From: VAYN01 sp963702075 | GTDB taxonomy: Bacteria; Actinomycetota; Thermoleophilia; Solirubrobacterales; 70-9 | Assembly: GCA_963702075.1 (NCBI GenBank) | Contig: OY969703.1 | Span: 1,674,001-1,738,000, forward strand | Direction of reading: 5' to 3' | Length of the DNA: 64,000 nucleotides | Translations under genes and position numbers: made by a program | Notes under the pieces: generated by a model | Told to the model about the DNA's origin: nothing | The model's database searches: none | What the model saw: the letters and a program-made list of their open reading frames with translations, nothing else | Part shown: positions 1 to 7,151 of the stretch, piece after piece | How the letters are laid out: each line of letters begins with the position of its first letter | Numbering within the stretch: the first letter of the stretch is position 1

Positions 1-312
1 GGCGATGTCGACCCTGATCGGATAGTTCGGGTCCTCGGCGAGGCCGAAGGGGGGCCATTCGTCGGTCTGCAGGTAGAGCCAGGCGGCGACGCGCACGCCG
101 AAGCGGACGACCCCGGAGTTGAACTCGTAGAGCCAGTCGGGATAGCGCCCGAGGACGATGATCGAGATCCAGGCGAAGAAGTGGGTGAAGACGAACAGCA
201 GCCCCCAGAAGACGGCGACGATCAACCACGGGATCGCCAGAATCGGCCGGAAGAAGGTGGTCCATCGGTTCGGAGCGGGATTGAAGTCCGCTTCGTAGGT
301 GACTGGGTACAT
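1..312 (-). CDS. DUF4389-type membrane protein, C-terminus cut by window edge
   Basis: The reading frame opens at an ATG on the minus strand (position 312) and runs off the left edge, giving 104 visible residues. Upstream of the ATG lies a purine-rich GAGAGGGGAG that can serve as ribosome binding site. The visible part begins MYPVTYEADF, followed by a hydrophobic stretch (IPWLIVAVFWGLLFVFTHFF) and the sequence GRYPDWLYEFNSGVVRF, a pattern I associate with DUF4389 integral membrane proteins of actinobacteria. Function is unknown in the family. It is divergent from serC. The family call rests on pattern recognition only. Confidence 0.72.
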   Translation of the reverse strand, partial: MYPVTYEADFNPAPNRWTTFFRPILAIPWLIVAVFWGLLFVFTHFFAWISIIVLGRYPDWLYEFNSGVVRFGVRVAAWLYLQTDEWPPFGLAEDPNYPIRVDIA

Positions 313-396
313 CGCTCTCCCCTCTCGGTAGACGTACGTCAAACCGCACTGCTGAGCCTAACCCGCGCCCCGGCGTCGCCCAAGAGCTTTGGTCAA

Positions 397-402
397 TAAC
401 CT
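397..402 (+). promoter_or_regulatory. -10-like box TAACCT, leaderless start of serC
   Basis: TAACCT lies 10 nt before the ATG at 413, and no Shine-Dalgarno sequence is present between them. This is the spacing expected for a leaderless mRNA and supports 413 over the in-frame TTG at 389. Confidence 0.4.
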
Positions 403-412
403 GTCTCGCTCG

Positions 413-1555
413 ATGGCGCCCGAGACGACTTTGCAGATTCCGACCGAGATCAAGCCCGCCGACGGTCGCTTCGGCTGCGGGCCCTCGAAGGTGCGCCCGG
501 AGGCGCTGGAGCGCCTCGCCGAGCGCTCCGATCTGATGGGCACGTCCCACCGTCAGGCGCCGGTCCGGGACCTGGTCCGGGAGGTGCGGACCGGTCTCGG
601 CGAGCTGTTCTCGCTGCCAGACGGCTACGAGATAGCCCTCGGCAACGGCGGCACGACCGCATTCTGGGAGGCGGCGACGGCCTGGCTCGTTCGCGAGCGG
701 GCGCTGCATCTCACCTATGGCGAGTTCTCGAGCAAGTTCGCCAAGTCGACCGCGGCGGCGCCGTTCCTGCAGGACCCGATCGTCGTCGAGGCCGAGCCGG
801 GCGACGCGCCCGAACCGACCGCCGACTCCGCCGCCGACGTGATCGCCTGGGCCCACAACGAGACCTCGACCGGGGTGATGGTCCCGGTGCAGCGCCCCGA
901 GGGCGCAGCCGAGGCTCTCGTCCTCGTCGACGCCACCTCCGGCGCCGGCGGCCTGCCGGTCGATCTCACCCAGTGCGACGCCTACTACTTCGCCCCGCAA
1001 AAGGGATTCGCCTCCGACGGCGGCCTCTGGCTCGCCGCTCTCAGCCCGGCCGCAATCGCCCGCATCGAGGAGCTCGACGGCGCCGGGGACCGCTGGCAGC
1101 CCGCCTTCCTCTCGCTGCAGACCGCGCTCGACAACTCGCGCAAGGAGCAGACCTACAACACCCCGGCCCTGGCGACGCTCTTGCTGCTGAACGACCAGGT
1201 CGGGTGGATGCTCGAGCTGGGCGGCCTCGCCGGCTGCGTCGAGCGCACCTCGGATTCTTCCGGCCGCCTCTACGGCTGGGCCGATCGCAGCGATTACGCG
1301 AGCCCCTTCGTCGCCGACCCGGCCAAGCGCTCGCTGGTCGTCGGCACGATCGACTTCGACGACTCGGTCGACGCCGCCGCCCTGGCGAAGGCGTTGCGGG
1401 CCAACGGGATCGTCGACGTCGAGCCCTACCGCAAGCTCGGCCGCAACCAGCTGCGGATCGGGATGTTCCCGGCGATCGACCCGGCCGACGTCGAGGCGCT
1501 GACCGCCTGCATCGACTGGGTCGTCGAGAACGTGGACGGAGTGCGGAGCCGATGA
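413..1555 (+). CDS. serC: Phosphoserine aminotransferase, actinobacterial type
   Basis: A 380-residue PLP-dependent aminotransferase that converts 3-phosphohydroxypyruvate and glutamate to phosphoserine, the second step of serine synthesis. The N-terminus (IPTEIKPADGRFGCGPSKVR) is typical of the mycobacterial-type enzyme. The probable PLP lysine sits in FAPQKGFASDGGLW. An in-frame TTG at 389 would add eight residues, but the ATG at 413 is favoured because a -10-like TAACCT lies 10 nt upstream. The stop overlaps the serA start as ATGA, so the two genes for consecutive pathway steps are translationally coupled. Confidence 0.93.
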   Translation: MAPETTLQIPTEIKPADGRFGCGPSKVRPEALERLAERSDLMGTSHRQAPVRDLVREVRTGLGELFSLPDGYEIALGNGGTTAFWEAATAWLVRERALHLTYGEFSSKFAKSTAAAPFLQDPIVVEAEPGDAPEPTADSAADVIAWAHNETSTGVMVPVQRPEGAAEALVLVDATSGAGGLPVDLTQCDAYYFAPQKGFASDGGLWLAALSPAAIARIEELDGAGDRWQPAFLSLQTALDNSRKEQTYNTPALATLLLLNDQVGWMLELGGLAGCVERTSDSSGRLYGWADRSDYASPFVADPAKRSLVVGTIDFDDSVDAAALAKALRANGIVDVEPYRKLGRNQLRIGMFPAIDPADVEALTACIDWVVENVDGVRSR

Positions 1556-3132
1556 AGGTCCTGGTCAAGGAGAAGATCGCCGACACCGGCGTCGACCTGC
1601 TGCGCTCGCAGTTCGAGGTCGACCTTGGGCTGGAGATGTCCGATGAGGAGCTGCGCGAGCGGATCGGCGACTACGACGCGATCCTGATCCGCTCGGCGAC
1701 GAAGATGACCCCGGAGCTGATCGAGCTCGCCGACAATCTCAAGGTGATCGGCCGCGCCGGCACCGGCGTCGACAACGTCGATATCCCGGCCGCGACCCGC
1801 CGCGGGATCATCGTCGCCAACGCGCCCGAATCGAACTCGGTCGCCGCCGCTGAGCACACGCTGGCGCTGGCGCTCGCCCTCTTCCGCAATGTCCCGCAGG
1901 CCCACGAATCGCTGGTCGCGGGCCGCTGGGACCGGGCCAAGTTCAAGGGCTCCGAGCTTTACGGCAAGACGCTCGGGGTGATCGGCTTCGGCCGCATCGG
2001 CCAGCTCGTCGCCAAACGCGCGCAGAGCTTCGAGATGGAGGTCGTCGCCTTTGACAAGTTCGTCTCCGCCGAGCGCTTCCGCGAGCTCGGCGTCGAGGGC
2101 GCCGAGAGCATCGAGGAGCTGCTTGGCCGCGCCGACCTGATCACCCTGCACACGCCGAAGACGCCGGAGACGATCGGGATGATCAACGCCGAGACGATCG
2201 CGGCGATGAAGGACGGTGCCCGCCTCGTCAACTGCGCCCGCGGCGAGCTGGTCGACCTCGACGCGCTCCACGCCGGCCTCGAGTCCGGCAAGCTGGGAGG
2301 CGCCGCGCTCGATGTCTTCCCGGAAGAGCCGTTCACGGAGCACCGGATCTTCTCCCGCGACGACGTCGTCGTCACTCCTCACCTCGGGGCCTCGACCGCC
2401 GAGGCCCAGGACCGGGCCGGGGTCGTCACCGCCGAGCAGGTGACCGCGGCGCTGACCGGCGGCGTTGTCACCAATGCGGTCAACATCGCCGCCGTGCGCC
2501 CGGAGGTGATGGAAGCGCTGGCGCCCTTCGTCCCGCTCTGCGAAAAGCTCGGCCGCCTCGCCCAGGGCCTCGGCAACGGGTCGGTCGAGAGGGTCAGTGC
2601 CGAATTCCGCGGCCGCATCGCCTCCCATGACACCCGGCTGCTGGGGATTGCCGTTCTCGCCGGCATCCTCTCCGGCCACACCGAGGAGCCGGTCAACCTC
2701 GTCAACGCGCCGCAGATGGCCGAGGAGCGCGGGATCGAGCTGGCGGCAACCACCGATGCCAACGCCGAGGACTTCAGCGAGCTCGTCCGGGTCCGCGTCA
2801 CCACCGCCGACGGCGAGGTCGAGGTCGCCGGCACCAGCGTCGGCCCGCGCAACGAGCCCTATCTCGTCTCGGCCTGGGGCGAGAGCTTCTACCTGCCCTT
2901 CGCCGAGCACATCACCGTTTTCCGCTACGCCGACCAGCCGGGGATGATCGGCCGCGTCGGCACTCTCTTCGGCGAAGAGGGAGTCAACATCGTCTCCGCC
3001 GCCGTCGGCGCCGAAAGCGGGGGGGAGCGCGCGGTGATGGCGCTGACCACCGACGCGCCTGTGCGGGCGGAGACGATCGAGAAGATCCTCGCCCTCGAGG
3101 GTTTCTCGAACGGTCGCTCGGTCGATCTCTGA
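1552..3132 (+). CDS. serA: D-3-phosphoglycerate dehydrogenase
   Basis: A 526-residue enzyme that oxidises 3-phosphoglycerate to 3-phosphohydroxypyruvate with NAD, the first step of serine synthesis. The nucleotide-binding motif GFGRIG is at residues 145-150. The active-site arginine and histidine are seen in NCARGELVD and VTPHLGAST. After the catalytic domains come the extra substrate-binding domain of the long actinobacterial form and a C-terminal ACT domain (ITVFRYADQPGMIGRVG), the usual site for serine feedback. The ATG overlaps the serC stop. An upstream extension of the open frame to 973 overlaps serC and is not coding. Confidence 0.96.
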   Translation: MKVLVKEKIADTGVDLLRSQFEVDLGLEMSDEELRERIGDYDAILIRSATKMTPELIELADNLKVIGRAGTGVDNVDIPAATRRGIIVANAPESNSVAAAEHTLALALALFRNVPQAHESLVAGRWDRAKFKGSELYGKTLGVIGFGRIGQLVAKRAQSFEMEVVAFDKFVSAERFRELGVEGAESIEELLGRADLITLHTPKTPETIGMINAETIAAMKDGARLVNCARGELVDLDALHAGLESGKLGGAALDVFPEEPFTEHRIFSRDDVVVTPHLGASTAEAQDRAGVVTAEQVTAALTGGVVTNAVNIAAVRPEVMEALAPFVPLCEKLGRLAQGLGNGSVERVSAEFRGRIASHDTRLLGIAVLAGILSGHTEEPVNLVNAPQMAEERGIELAATTDANAEDFSELVRVRVTTADGEVEVAGTSVGPRNEPYLVSAWGESFYLPFAEHITVFRYADQPGMIGRVGTLFGEEGVNIVSAAVGAESGGERAVMALTTDAPVRAETIEKILALEGFSNGRSVDL

Positions 3133-3220
3133 GCTGTAGACAGCCCGTGGGTCAGGCCGCAACGTCTGGCGGAAACGCTTGTTCGTATGGGAGGGTCGTC
3201 CAAGACCTGCCAGGGACCTC

Positions 3221-3772
3221 ATGAAGAAGTCGATCCTCATCGCGTTGACGTTGTTCGCGGCTCTGCTCGCGCCGCCGGCCCATGCGGAACCCGGCCCGCT
3301 CACCCTGCTGCTGACGGGAACCCACGCGAACGACGTCTTCCACATCGAACTCAGCCTGGACGGGCGCGAATACCGGATCACCTCGGAGGCGATGCTCGAA
3401 GCCGGCGGTGACGTCTGTTGGCACCCCGAAGAACGGATGACCGAACTCGCCTGCGACGCCCCGGCGATCGCCGGCTTCGAAGTCAACGCCCTCGGTGGCG
3501 ACGACACCGCGATCCTCGGATCCGACATCCCGATCCCGGCGACGCTGCGCGGTGGTCCCGGACGCGACCGGCTGACCGGCGGCGCCGTCGCCGACAAGAT
3601 CGTCGGCGGCCCCGGAGACGACGTCCTCAGCGGCCGGCGCGGCGACGACCTCCTCCTCGGCGGCCCGGGCTCCGATCGCCTGGTCGGCGGCCAGGGAAAC
3701 GATCAGTTGCAGGGCGGGCCCGGCGCAGACCTCCTGGTAGGTGGCCCCGGCCAGAACTCGCTGGTGCAATAA
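3221..3772 (+). CDS. Secreted RTX-like calcium-binding repeat protein
   Basis: A 183-residue protein with a clear Sec signal peptide (MKKSILIALTLFAALLAPPAHA). The C-terminal third carries tandem GGxGxDxL nonapeptides (for example GGPGDDVL, GGPGSDRL, GGPGADLL), the hallmark of hemolysin-type calcium-binding beta-rolls. Residues 23-110 match no domain I recognise. The start at 3221 was chosen because it opens directly into the signal peptide. It lies 88 nt after serA and converges on the MFS gene. Such short RTX-like proteins are common in soil actinobacteria; this one carries no visible enzyme domain, so a structural or adhesive role is a guess. Confidence 0.75.
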   Translation: MKKSILIALTLFAALLAPPAHAEPGPLTLLLTGTHANDVFHIELSLDGREYRITSEAMLEAGGDVCWHPEERMTELACDAPAIAGFEVNALGGDDTAILGSDIPIPATLRGGPGRDRLTGGAVADKIVGGPGDDVLSGRRGDDLLLGGPGSDRLVGGQGNDQLQGGPGADLLVGGPGQNSLVQ

Positions 3773-3779
3773 GACCCGT

Positions 3780-5132
3780 CTAGGCCGTTTCGCGCGCCGG
3801 CTCGGTCCTGCCCACGAGACGGCCGCCGACGAAGGCGATCGCGACCAGCAGCCCGACCACCGAGAGCGCTGCGTCCAGCCGGAAGGCGGCCTGGACCCCG
3901 TCAGCGAAGGGCGGGATCGCCGCGGAGAACACCGTCGTCGTCAGCCCCAGCCCGATCGAGCCGCCGGCGATCTGGAACATGTAGACGATGCCGCCGGCGA
4001 GGCTGGTCTGCGACTCGTCGACCGAGGTGACCCCGGCCGTCGTCGCGGTGGGAATGAAGCTGCCGGCGCCGATCCCGAGCACGACCATCCCCGGGATCAG
4101 GGCGGCGTAGCCGGAGCCCTGGTCGAGAAACGAGAGCAGGAAGGGCCCGAGGGTGATCAGCGCCGCTCCGACCACCGCCAGCCGCTTCGCCCCGACCCGG
4201 TTGTAGAGGGGGCCGGCAGCGAAGGAGGAGAGGGCGAAGACGGCGAGGAAGGGAAGCATTCCGACCCCGGCTTCCAGCGGTGAGTAGCCGAGCTGTTTCT
4301 GCATGAACTGCGGCAGGTAGAGCAATGCGGCGAAGAAGGTCGCGGCCATGAAGAGGATCGCGATGCAGGAGGCGGTGAAGCTCTCATTGCGGATCACCTC
4401 GCGCGGGACCAGCGCGTGCGTGCCGGCACGGCGCTCGATCGGCACGAAGGTGGCGAGCGCGGCGACCGCAAGCGCGAACAGCCCGATCACTTTCGGGTCG
4501 GCCCAGCCCCAGTCGTCGACTTGGTCGAGGGCGACGAGGAGGGAGACGAGCCCGACCGTGAGCGCCGCGATCCCCGGGTAGTCGATGCGGTGATCCTTGC
4601 TCTCCGGCTCCTTCACATGCACCAGCAGGTAGGTGACCCCGACCGCGAAGAGGGCGATCGGCACGTTGAGGAAGAAGATCCAGCGCCAGCTCAGGGCGTC
4701 GGTGAGGACGCCGCCGAGCAGCGGCCCGACCGCGTTGCCGATGCCGGCGGCGCCGATGATGATCCCGCCGGCCAGGCCCGCTTTCTCTTCCGGGAGGATC
4801 TCGTAGGTCATCCCGAGGATTGCCGGCCACATCAACGCGCCGCCGATCCCCATCAGGGTGCGGGCCGCGATCAGCCAGGTCTCGGTCGGGGCGGCGCCAC
4901 CCAGCGCCGACATCGTGGCGAAGATCGCGCTGCCGAGGAAGAAGGCGTTGCGCCGCCCGAACATGTCGGCGAGGCGGCCGCCGGTGACGATCATCACCCC
5001 GAAGGTGAGCGCGTAGGCGTTGATCACCCACTGGATCGTGTTGATGTTGGTGTGGAAGTCGCTCTCCATCGTCGGCAGGGCGACGTTGACCGCGGTGAAG
5101 TCGTTGGCGATGACGACGACTGCGGCACCCAT
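3780..5132 (-). CDS. MFS drug:proton antiporter, DHA2 (EmrB/QacA) family
   Basis: A major-facilitator exporter of 450 residues from the ATG at 5132. Visible family marks are NDFTAVNVALPTM at the end of TM1, GGRLADMFGRRNAFF in the loop between TM2 and TM3, and GAAGIGNAVGPLLGG further on; the length fits a 14-TM DHA2 protein. From this ATG, TM1 is cut short: the same frame continues upstream as RTNWLALFA with no ATG, GTG or TTG before a stop at 5199-5201. An ATC at 5187-5189, six nt after a TAGGCT box, would restore the whole helix (see findings). Substrate cannot be told. It is divergent from the leu leader. Confidence 0.88.
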   Translation of the reverse strand: MGAAVVVIANDFTAVNVALPTMESDFHTNINTIQWVINAYALTFGVMIVTGGRLADMFGRRNAFFLGSAIFATMSALGGAAPTETWLIAARTLMGIGGALMWPAILGMTYEILPEEKAGLAGGIIIGAAGIGNAVGPLLGGVLTDALSWRWIFFLNVPIALFAVGVTYLLVHVKEPESKDHRIDYPGIAALTVGLVSLLVALDQVDDWGWADPKVIGLFALAVAALATFVPIERRAGTHALVPREVIRNESFTASCIAILFMAATFFAALLYLPQFMQKQLGYSPLEAGVGMLPFLAVFALSSFAAGPLYNRVGAKRLAVVGAALITLGPFLLSFLDQGSGYAALIPGMVVLGIGAGSFIPTATTAGVTSVDESQTSLAGGIVYMFQIAGGSIGLGLTTTVFSAAIPPFADGVQAAFRLDAALSVVGLLVAIAFVGGRLVGRTEPARETA

Positions 5133-5182
5133 TGCGAAGAGGGCGAGCCAGTTGGTGCGACCCGAATCGGTGGCTTCCGGGG

Positions 5183-5210
5183 TTGCGATCCGCGCAGCCT
5201 ACGCTAAGGT
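5183..5210 (+). promoter_or_regulatory. Promoter of the leuA leader transcript
   Basis: A -35-like TTGCGA (5183-5188) and a -10-like TAAGGT (5205-5210) are separated by 16 nt. The leader peptide ATG follows 10 nt after the -10 box, so the leader is predicted to be translated with almost no 5' UTR. A minus-strand TAGGCT box for the MFS gene (5196-5201) is only 3 nt away, so the two divergent promoters overlap. Confidence 0.5.
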
Positions 5211-5220
5211 TCGGAACCGA

Positions 5221-5280
5221 ATGGGCACCCGGCTCGACAGCCTCGCGCTACTCCTTCTCCTCCCCCCGCGGGGGGAATAG
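5221..5280 (+). CDS. leuL: Leucine-rich leader peptide of leuA
   Basis: A 19-codon frame encodes MGTRLDSLALLLLLPPRGE: seven leucines, five of them consecutive, including CTA and CTT codons that are scarce in this high-GC genome. It ends 66 nt before leuA. The codon run at 5251-5259 is perfectly complementary to the leuA Shine-Dalgarno region at 5331-5339, and a CCCCC/GGGGG hairpin (5262-5275) follows the Leu run. Leucine-rich leaders that sense charged tRNA-Leu are established for leu operons in other bacteria. The arrangement predicts that a ribosome stalled for lack of Leu-tRNA uncovers the leuA ribosome binding site. The peptide itself probably has no function. Confidence 0.75.
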   Translation: MGTRLDSLALLLLLPPRGE

Positions 5281-5285
5281 CGCTG

Positions 5286-5345
5286 GGCGGCGCGATAGCC
5301 GCGAGAGACAAAGGCCATTCGATTCAAAGAGAGAAGGAGAGGTCC
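5286..5345 (+). promoter_or_regulatory. leuA leader RNA: hairpin plus SD that can pair with Leu codons
   Basis: A small GCGGC/GCCGC hairpin lies near 5287-5302. The leuA Shine-Dalgarno sequence GAGAAGGAG (5331-5339) is complementary over nine bases to CTCCTTCTC of the leader peptide (5251-5259). No poly-U tract is seen, so control of translation rather than of transcription is the simpler reading. Actinobacterial leuA genes have been predicted to carry a leader element; whether this one matches that fold I cannot test by eye. Confidence 0.5.
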
Positions 5346-5346
5346 G

Positions 5347-6945
5347 ATGGGACCCACTGAAGTAGATAAATCCGACGCCAACCGCGTCCACATCTTCGAC
5401 ACCACGCTGCGCGACGGCGAGCAGTCGCCCGGCATTTCGCTGAACACGGCCGAGAAGGTCGAGATCGCCCAGCAGCTCGCTCGCCTGGGGGTCGACGTGA
5501 TCGAGGCCGGCTTCCCGATCACCTCGCCTGGCGACTTCGAGGCAGTGCAGAAAATCTCGCGGGTGGTCGAGGGCCCGGTTATCTGCGGCCTGGCCCGCAC
5601 CCACAAGGCCGACATCGACGCGGCTTGGGGGGCGGTGAAGGAGGCGGCTCGGCCGCGGATCCACACCTTCATCTCGACCTCCGACATCCACATCGAGCAC
5701 CAGCTGAAGACCGACCGTGAGGACGTCAAGGGACAGGCGCGGGCGGCGGTCACTCTGGCCAAGTCCTACTGCGAGGACGTCGAGTTCTCGCCGATGGACG
5801 CGACCCGCGCCGACATCGAGTTCACCGCCGAAGTCTGCGCGATCGCCGTCGAAGAGGGCGCGACCACGGTCAACATCCCGGATACCGTCGGCTATACGAC
5901 GCCGGAGGAGTACGCCGAGTACTTCCGGCGCCTGTACGAGCTGGTGCCGGGTTTGCGCGAGGTCGAGACCTCGGTCCACTGCCACGACGACCTGGGGATG
6001 GCGGTCGCCAACTCCTACGCCGGCGTGCTGGCGGGGGCGCGGCAGGTCGAGTGCGCCGTCAACGGGATCGGCGAGCGGGCCGGCAACTGCTCGCTGGAGG
6101 AGATCGCGATGCTGATCGGCGTCCGCGAGGACGTGCACGGCCTCTGGACCGGGATCAACACTCGGGAGATCGCCCGCACGAGCCGCATGGTCAGCCGCCT
6201 GACCGGCTACCCGGTGCAGCCGAACAAGGCGATCGTCGGGCGCAACGCCTTCGCCCACGAGTCCGGGATCCACCAGGACGGCGTGCTGAAGGAGCGCAGC
6301 ACCTACGAGATCATGGACGCGACCGAGGTCGGCCTGGAGTCGAACTCGATCGTGCTGGGCAAGCACTCCGGCCGTCACGCGCTGAAGGACGCGCTGGAGC
6401 AGCTGGGCTTCCAGGTGGAGGGCAACGCGCTCAACGCCGCCTTCAAGGCGTTCAAGGAGGTCGCCGACCGCAAGAAGCAGGTGACCGCCCTGGACCTGGA
6501 GGCGATCGTCTCCGACGAGATGCGCGAGCGCGCCGACGCCCACGACCTGGCCTGGTTCGAAGTCGAGGCCGGGACCCGCAAGCCGCCGGTGGCCAAAGTC
6601 GCCGTCACCCGCCCTTCGGGCGAGGAGTCGGTCGGCGAAGCCAGCGGCGACGGCCCCGTCGACGCGATCTTCCACGCGATCCAGGACGCCGTCGACACCG
6701 AGTGCGAGCTGGTCGAGTACAAGGTCGAGGCGGTGACCGGGGGAGAGGACGCCCTCGGCGAAGTAGCCGTCCAGCTGCGGGCGGCAGGACGGCTGGCGAC
6801 GGGCCAAGGCGTGGCGACGGACATCCTCGAGGCGAGCGCCCGCGCCTACGTTCGAGCGATCTCGAACGCGCTGGAAGGCGCGGCGACGCGCGAGGCCGAG
6901 GCGGCTACTGCCGAGGCCGCGGTCGAACGGACGCCCGGGCCGTAG
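5347..6945 (+). CDS. leuA: 2-isopropylmalate synthase
   Basis: A 532-residue enzyme that condenses acetyl-CoA with 2-oxoisovalerate, the committed step of leucine synthesis. The N-terminal TIM barrel carries FDTTLRDGEQSPG (residues 18-30) and the metal-ligand region SVHCHDDLGMAVAN. The C-terminal third is the LeuA dimerisation/allosteric domain where leucine binds in the family. The ATG follows GAGAAGGAGAGG at proper spacing. Upstream is the leader peptide at 5221. It is distinguished from the citramalate synthase at 15810 by HxDxG context and by the classic LeuA regulatory domain. A long inverted repeat (6965-7074) follows the gene. Confidence 0.95.
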   Translation: MGPTEVDKSDANRVHIFDTTLRDGEQSPGISLNTAEKVEIAQQLARLGVDVIEAGFPITSPGDFEAVQKISRVVEGPVICGLARTHKADIDAAWGAVKEAARPRIHTFISTSDIHIEHQLKTDREDVKGQARAAVTLAKSYCEDVEFSPMDATRADIEFTAEVCAIAVEEGATTVNIPDTVGYTTPEEYAEYFRRLYELVPGLREVETSVHCHDDLGMAVANSYAGVLAGARQVECAVNGIGERAGNCSLEEIAMLIGVREDVHGLWTGINTREIARTSRMVSRLTGYPVQPNKAIVGRNAFAHESGIHQDGVLKERSTYEIMDATEVGLESNSIVLGKHSGRHALKDALEQLGFQVEGNALNAAFKAFKEVADRKKQVTALDLEAIVSDEMRERADAHDLAWFEVEAGTRKPPVAKVAVTRPSGEESVGEASGDGPVDAIFHAIQDAVDTECELVEYKVEAVTGGEDALGEVAVQLRAAGRLATGQGVATDILEASARAYVRAISNALEGAATREAEAATAEAAVERTPGP

Positions 6946-6964
6946 TTAGGCCTGCTCGATAGCC

Positions 6965-7074
6965 GTGGAGGGCGCGGGTGACCCTCCCCCAGAGACCGTC
7001 GCGCAGCTGAGCGGCCTGCTGGGCGCCATCGTGGTCTCTGGAGCCTCTGTGGGAGGGTCACCCGCGCCCTCCAC
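6965..7074. repeat. Long REP-like inverted repeat A
   Basis: The 24-nt arm 6965-6988 is the exact reverse complement of 7051-7074. An inner 9-bp stem joins CCAGAGACC (6989-6997) to GGTCTCTGG (7033-7041), leaving a 9-nt bulge on the 3' side and a 35-nt apical loop. The 5' arm contains GGGTGACCCTCC, which resembles half-sites in repeats B and C. It sits 20 nt after leuA and could also end that transcript, although no T-run follows. No transposase is adjacent. Confidence 0.8.
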
Positions 7075-7151
7075 AGGTGCGCGCGCATCCGTCTCCACAA
7101 TCGGCGCGAATCGCGCGCCACACGTGCGCTCTTGCTCGGCAAGCTCCCGGC

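Noticed and set aside
973..1551. Long open frame joined to the front of serA
   Set aside because: It reads Arg/Pro-rich nonsense through serC in another frame; the serA homology starts at 1552 with an ATGA overlap.
1426..3597. 723-residue minus-strand open frame opposite serA
   Set aside because: Antisense frame typical of high-GC DNA; the plus strand has full-length SerA with all motifs.
4416..5207. 263-residue plus-strand frame opposite the MFS gene
   Set aside because: Arg/Gly/Asp-rich antisense frame; the minus strand has clear MFS motifs.
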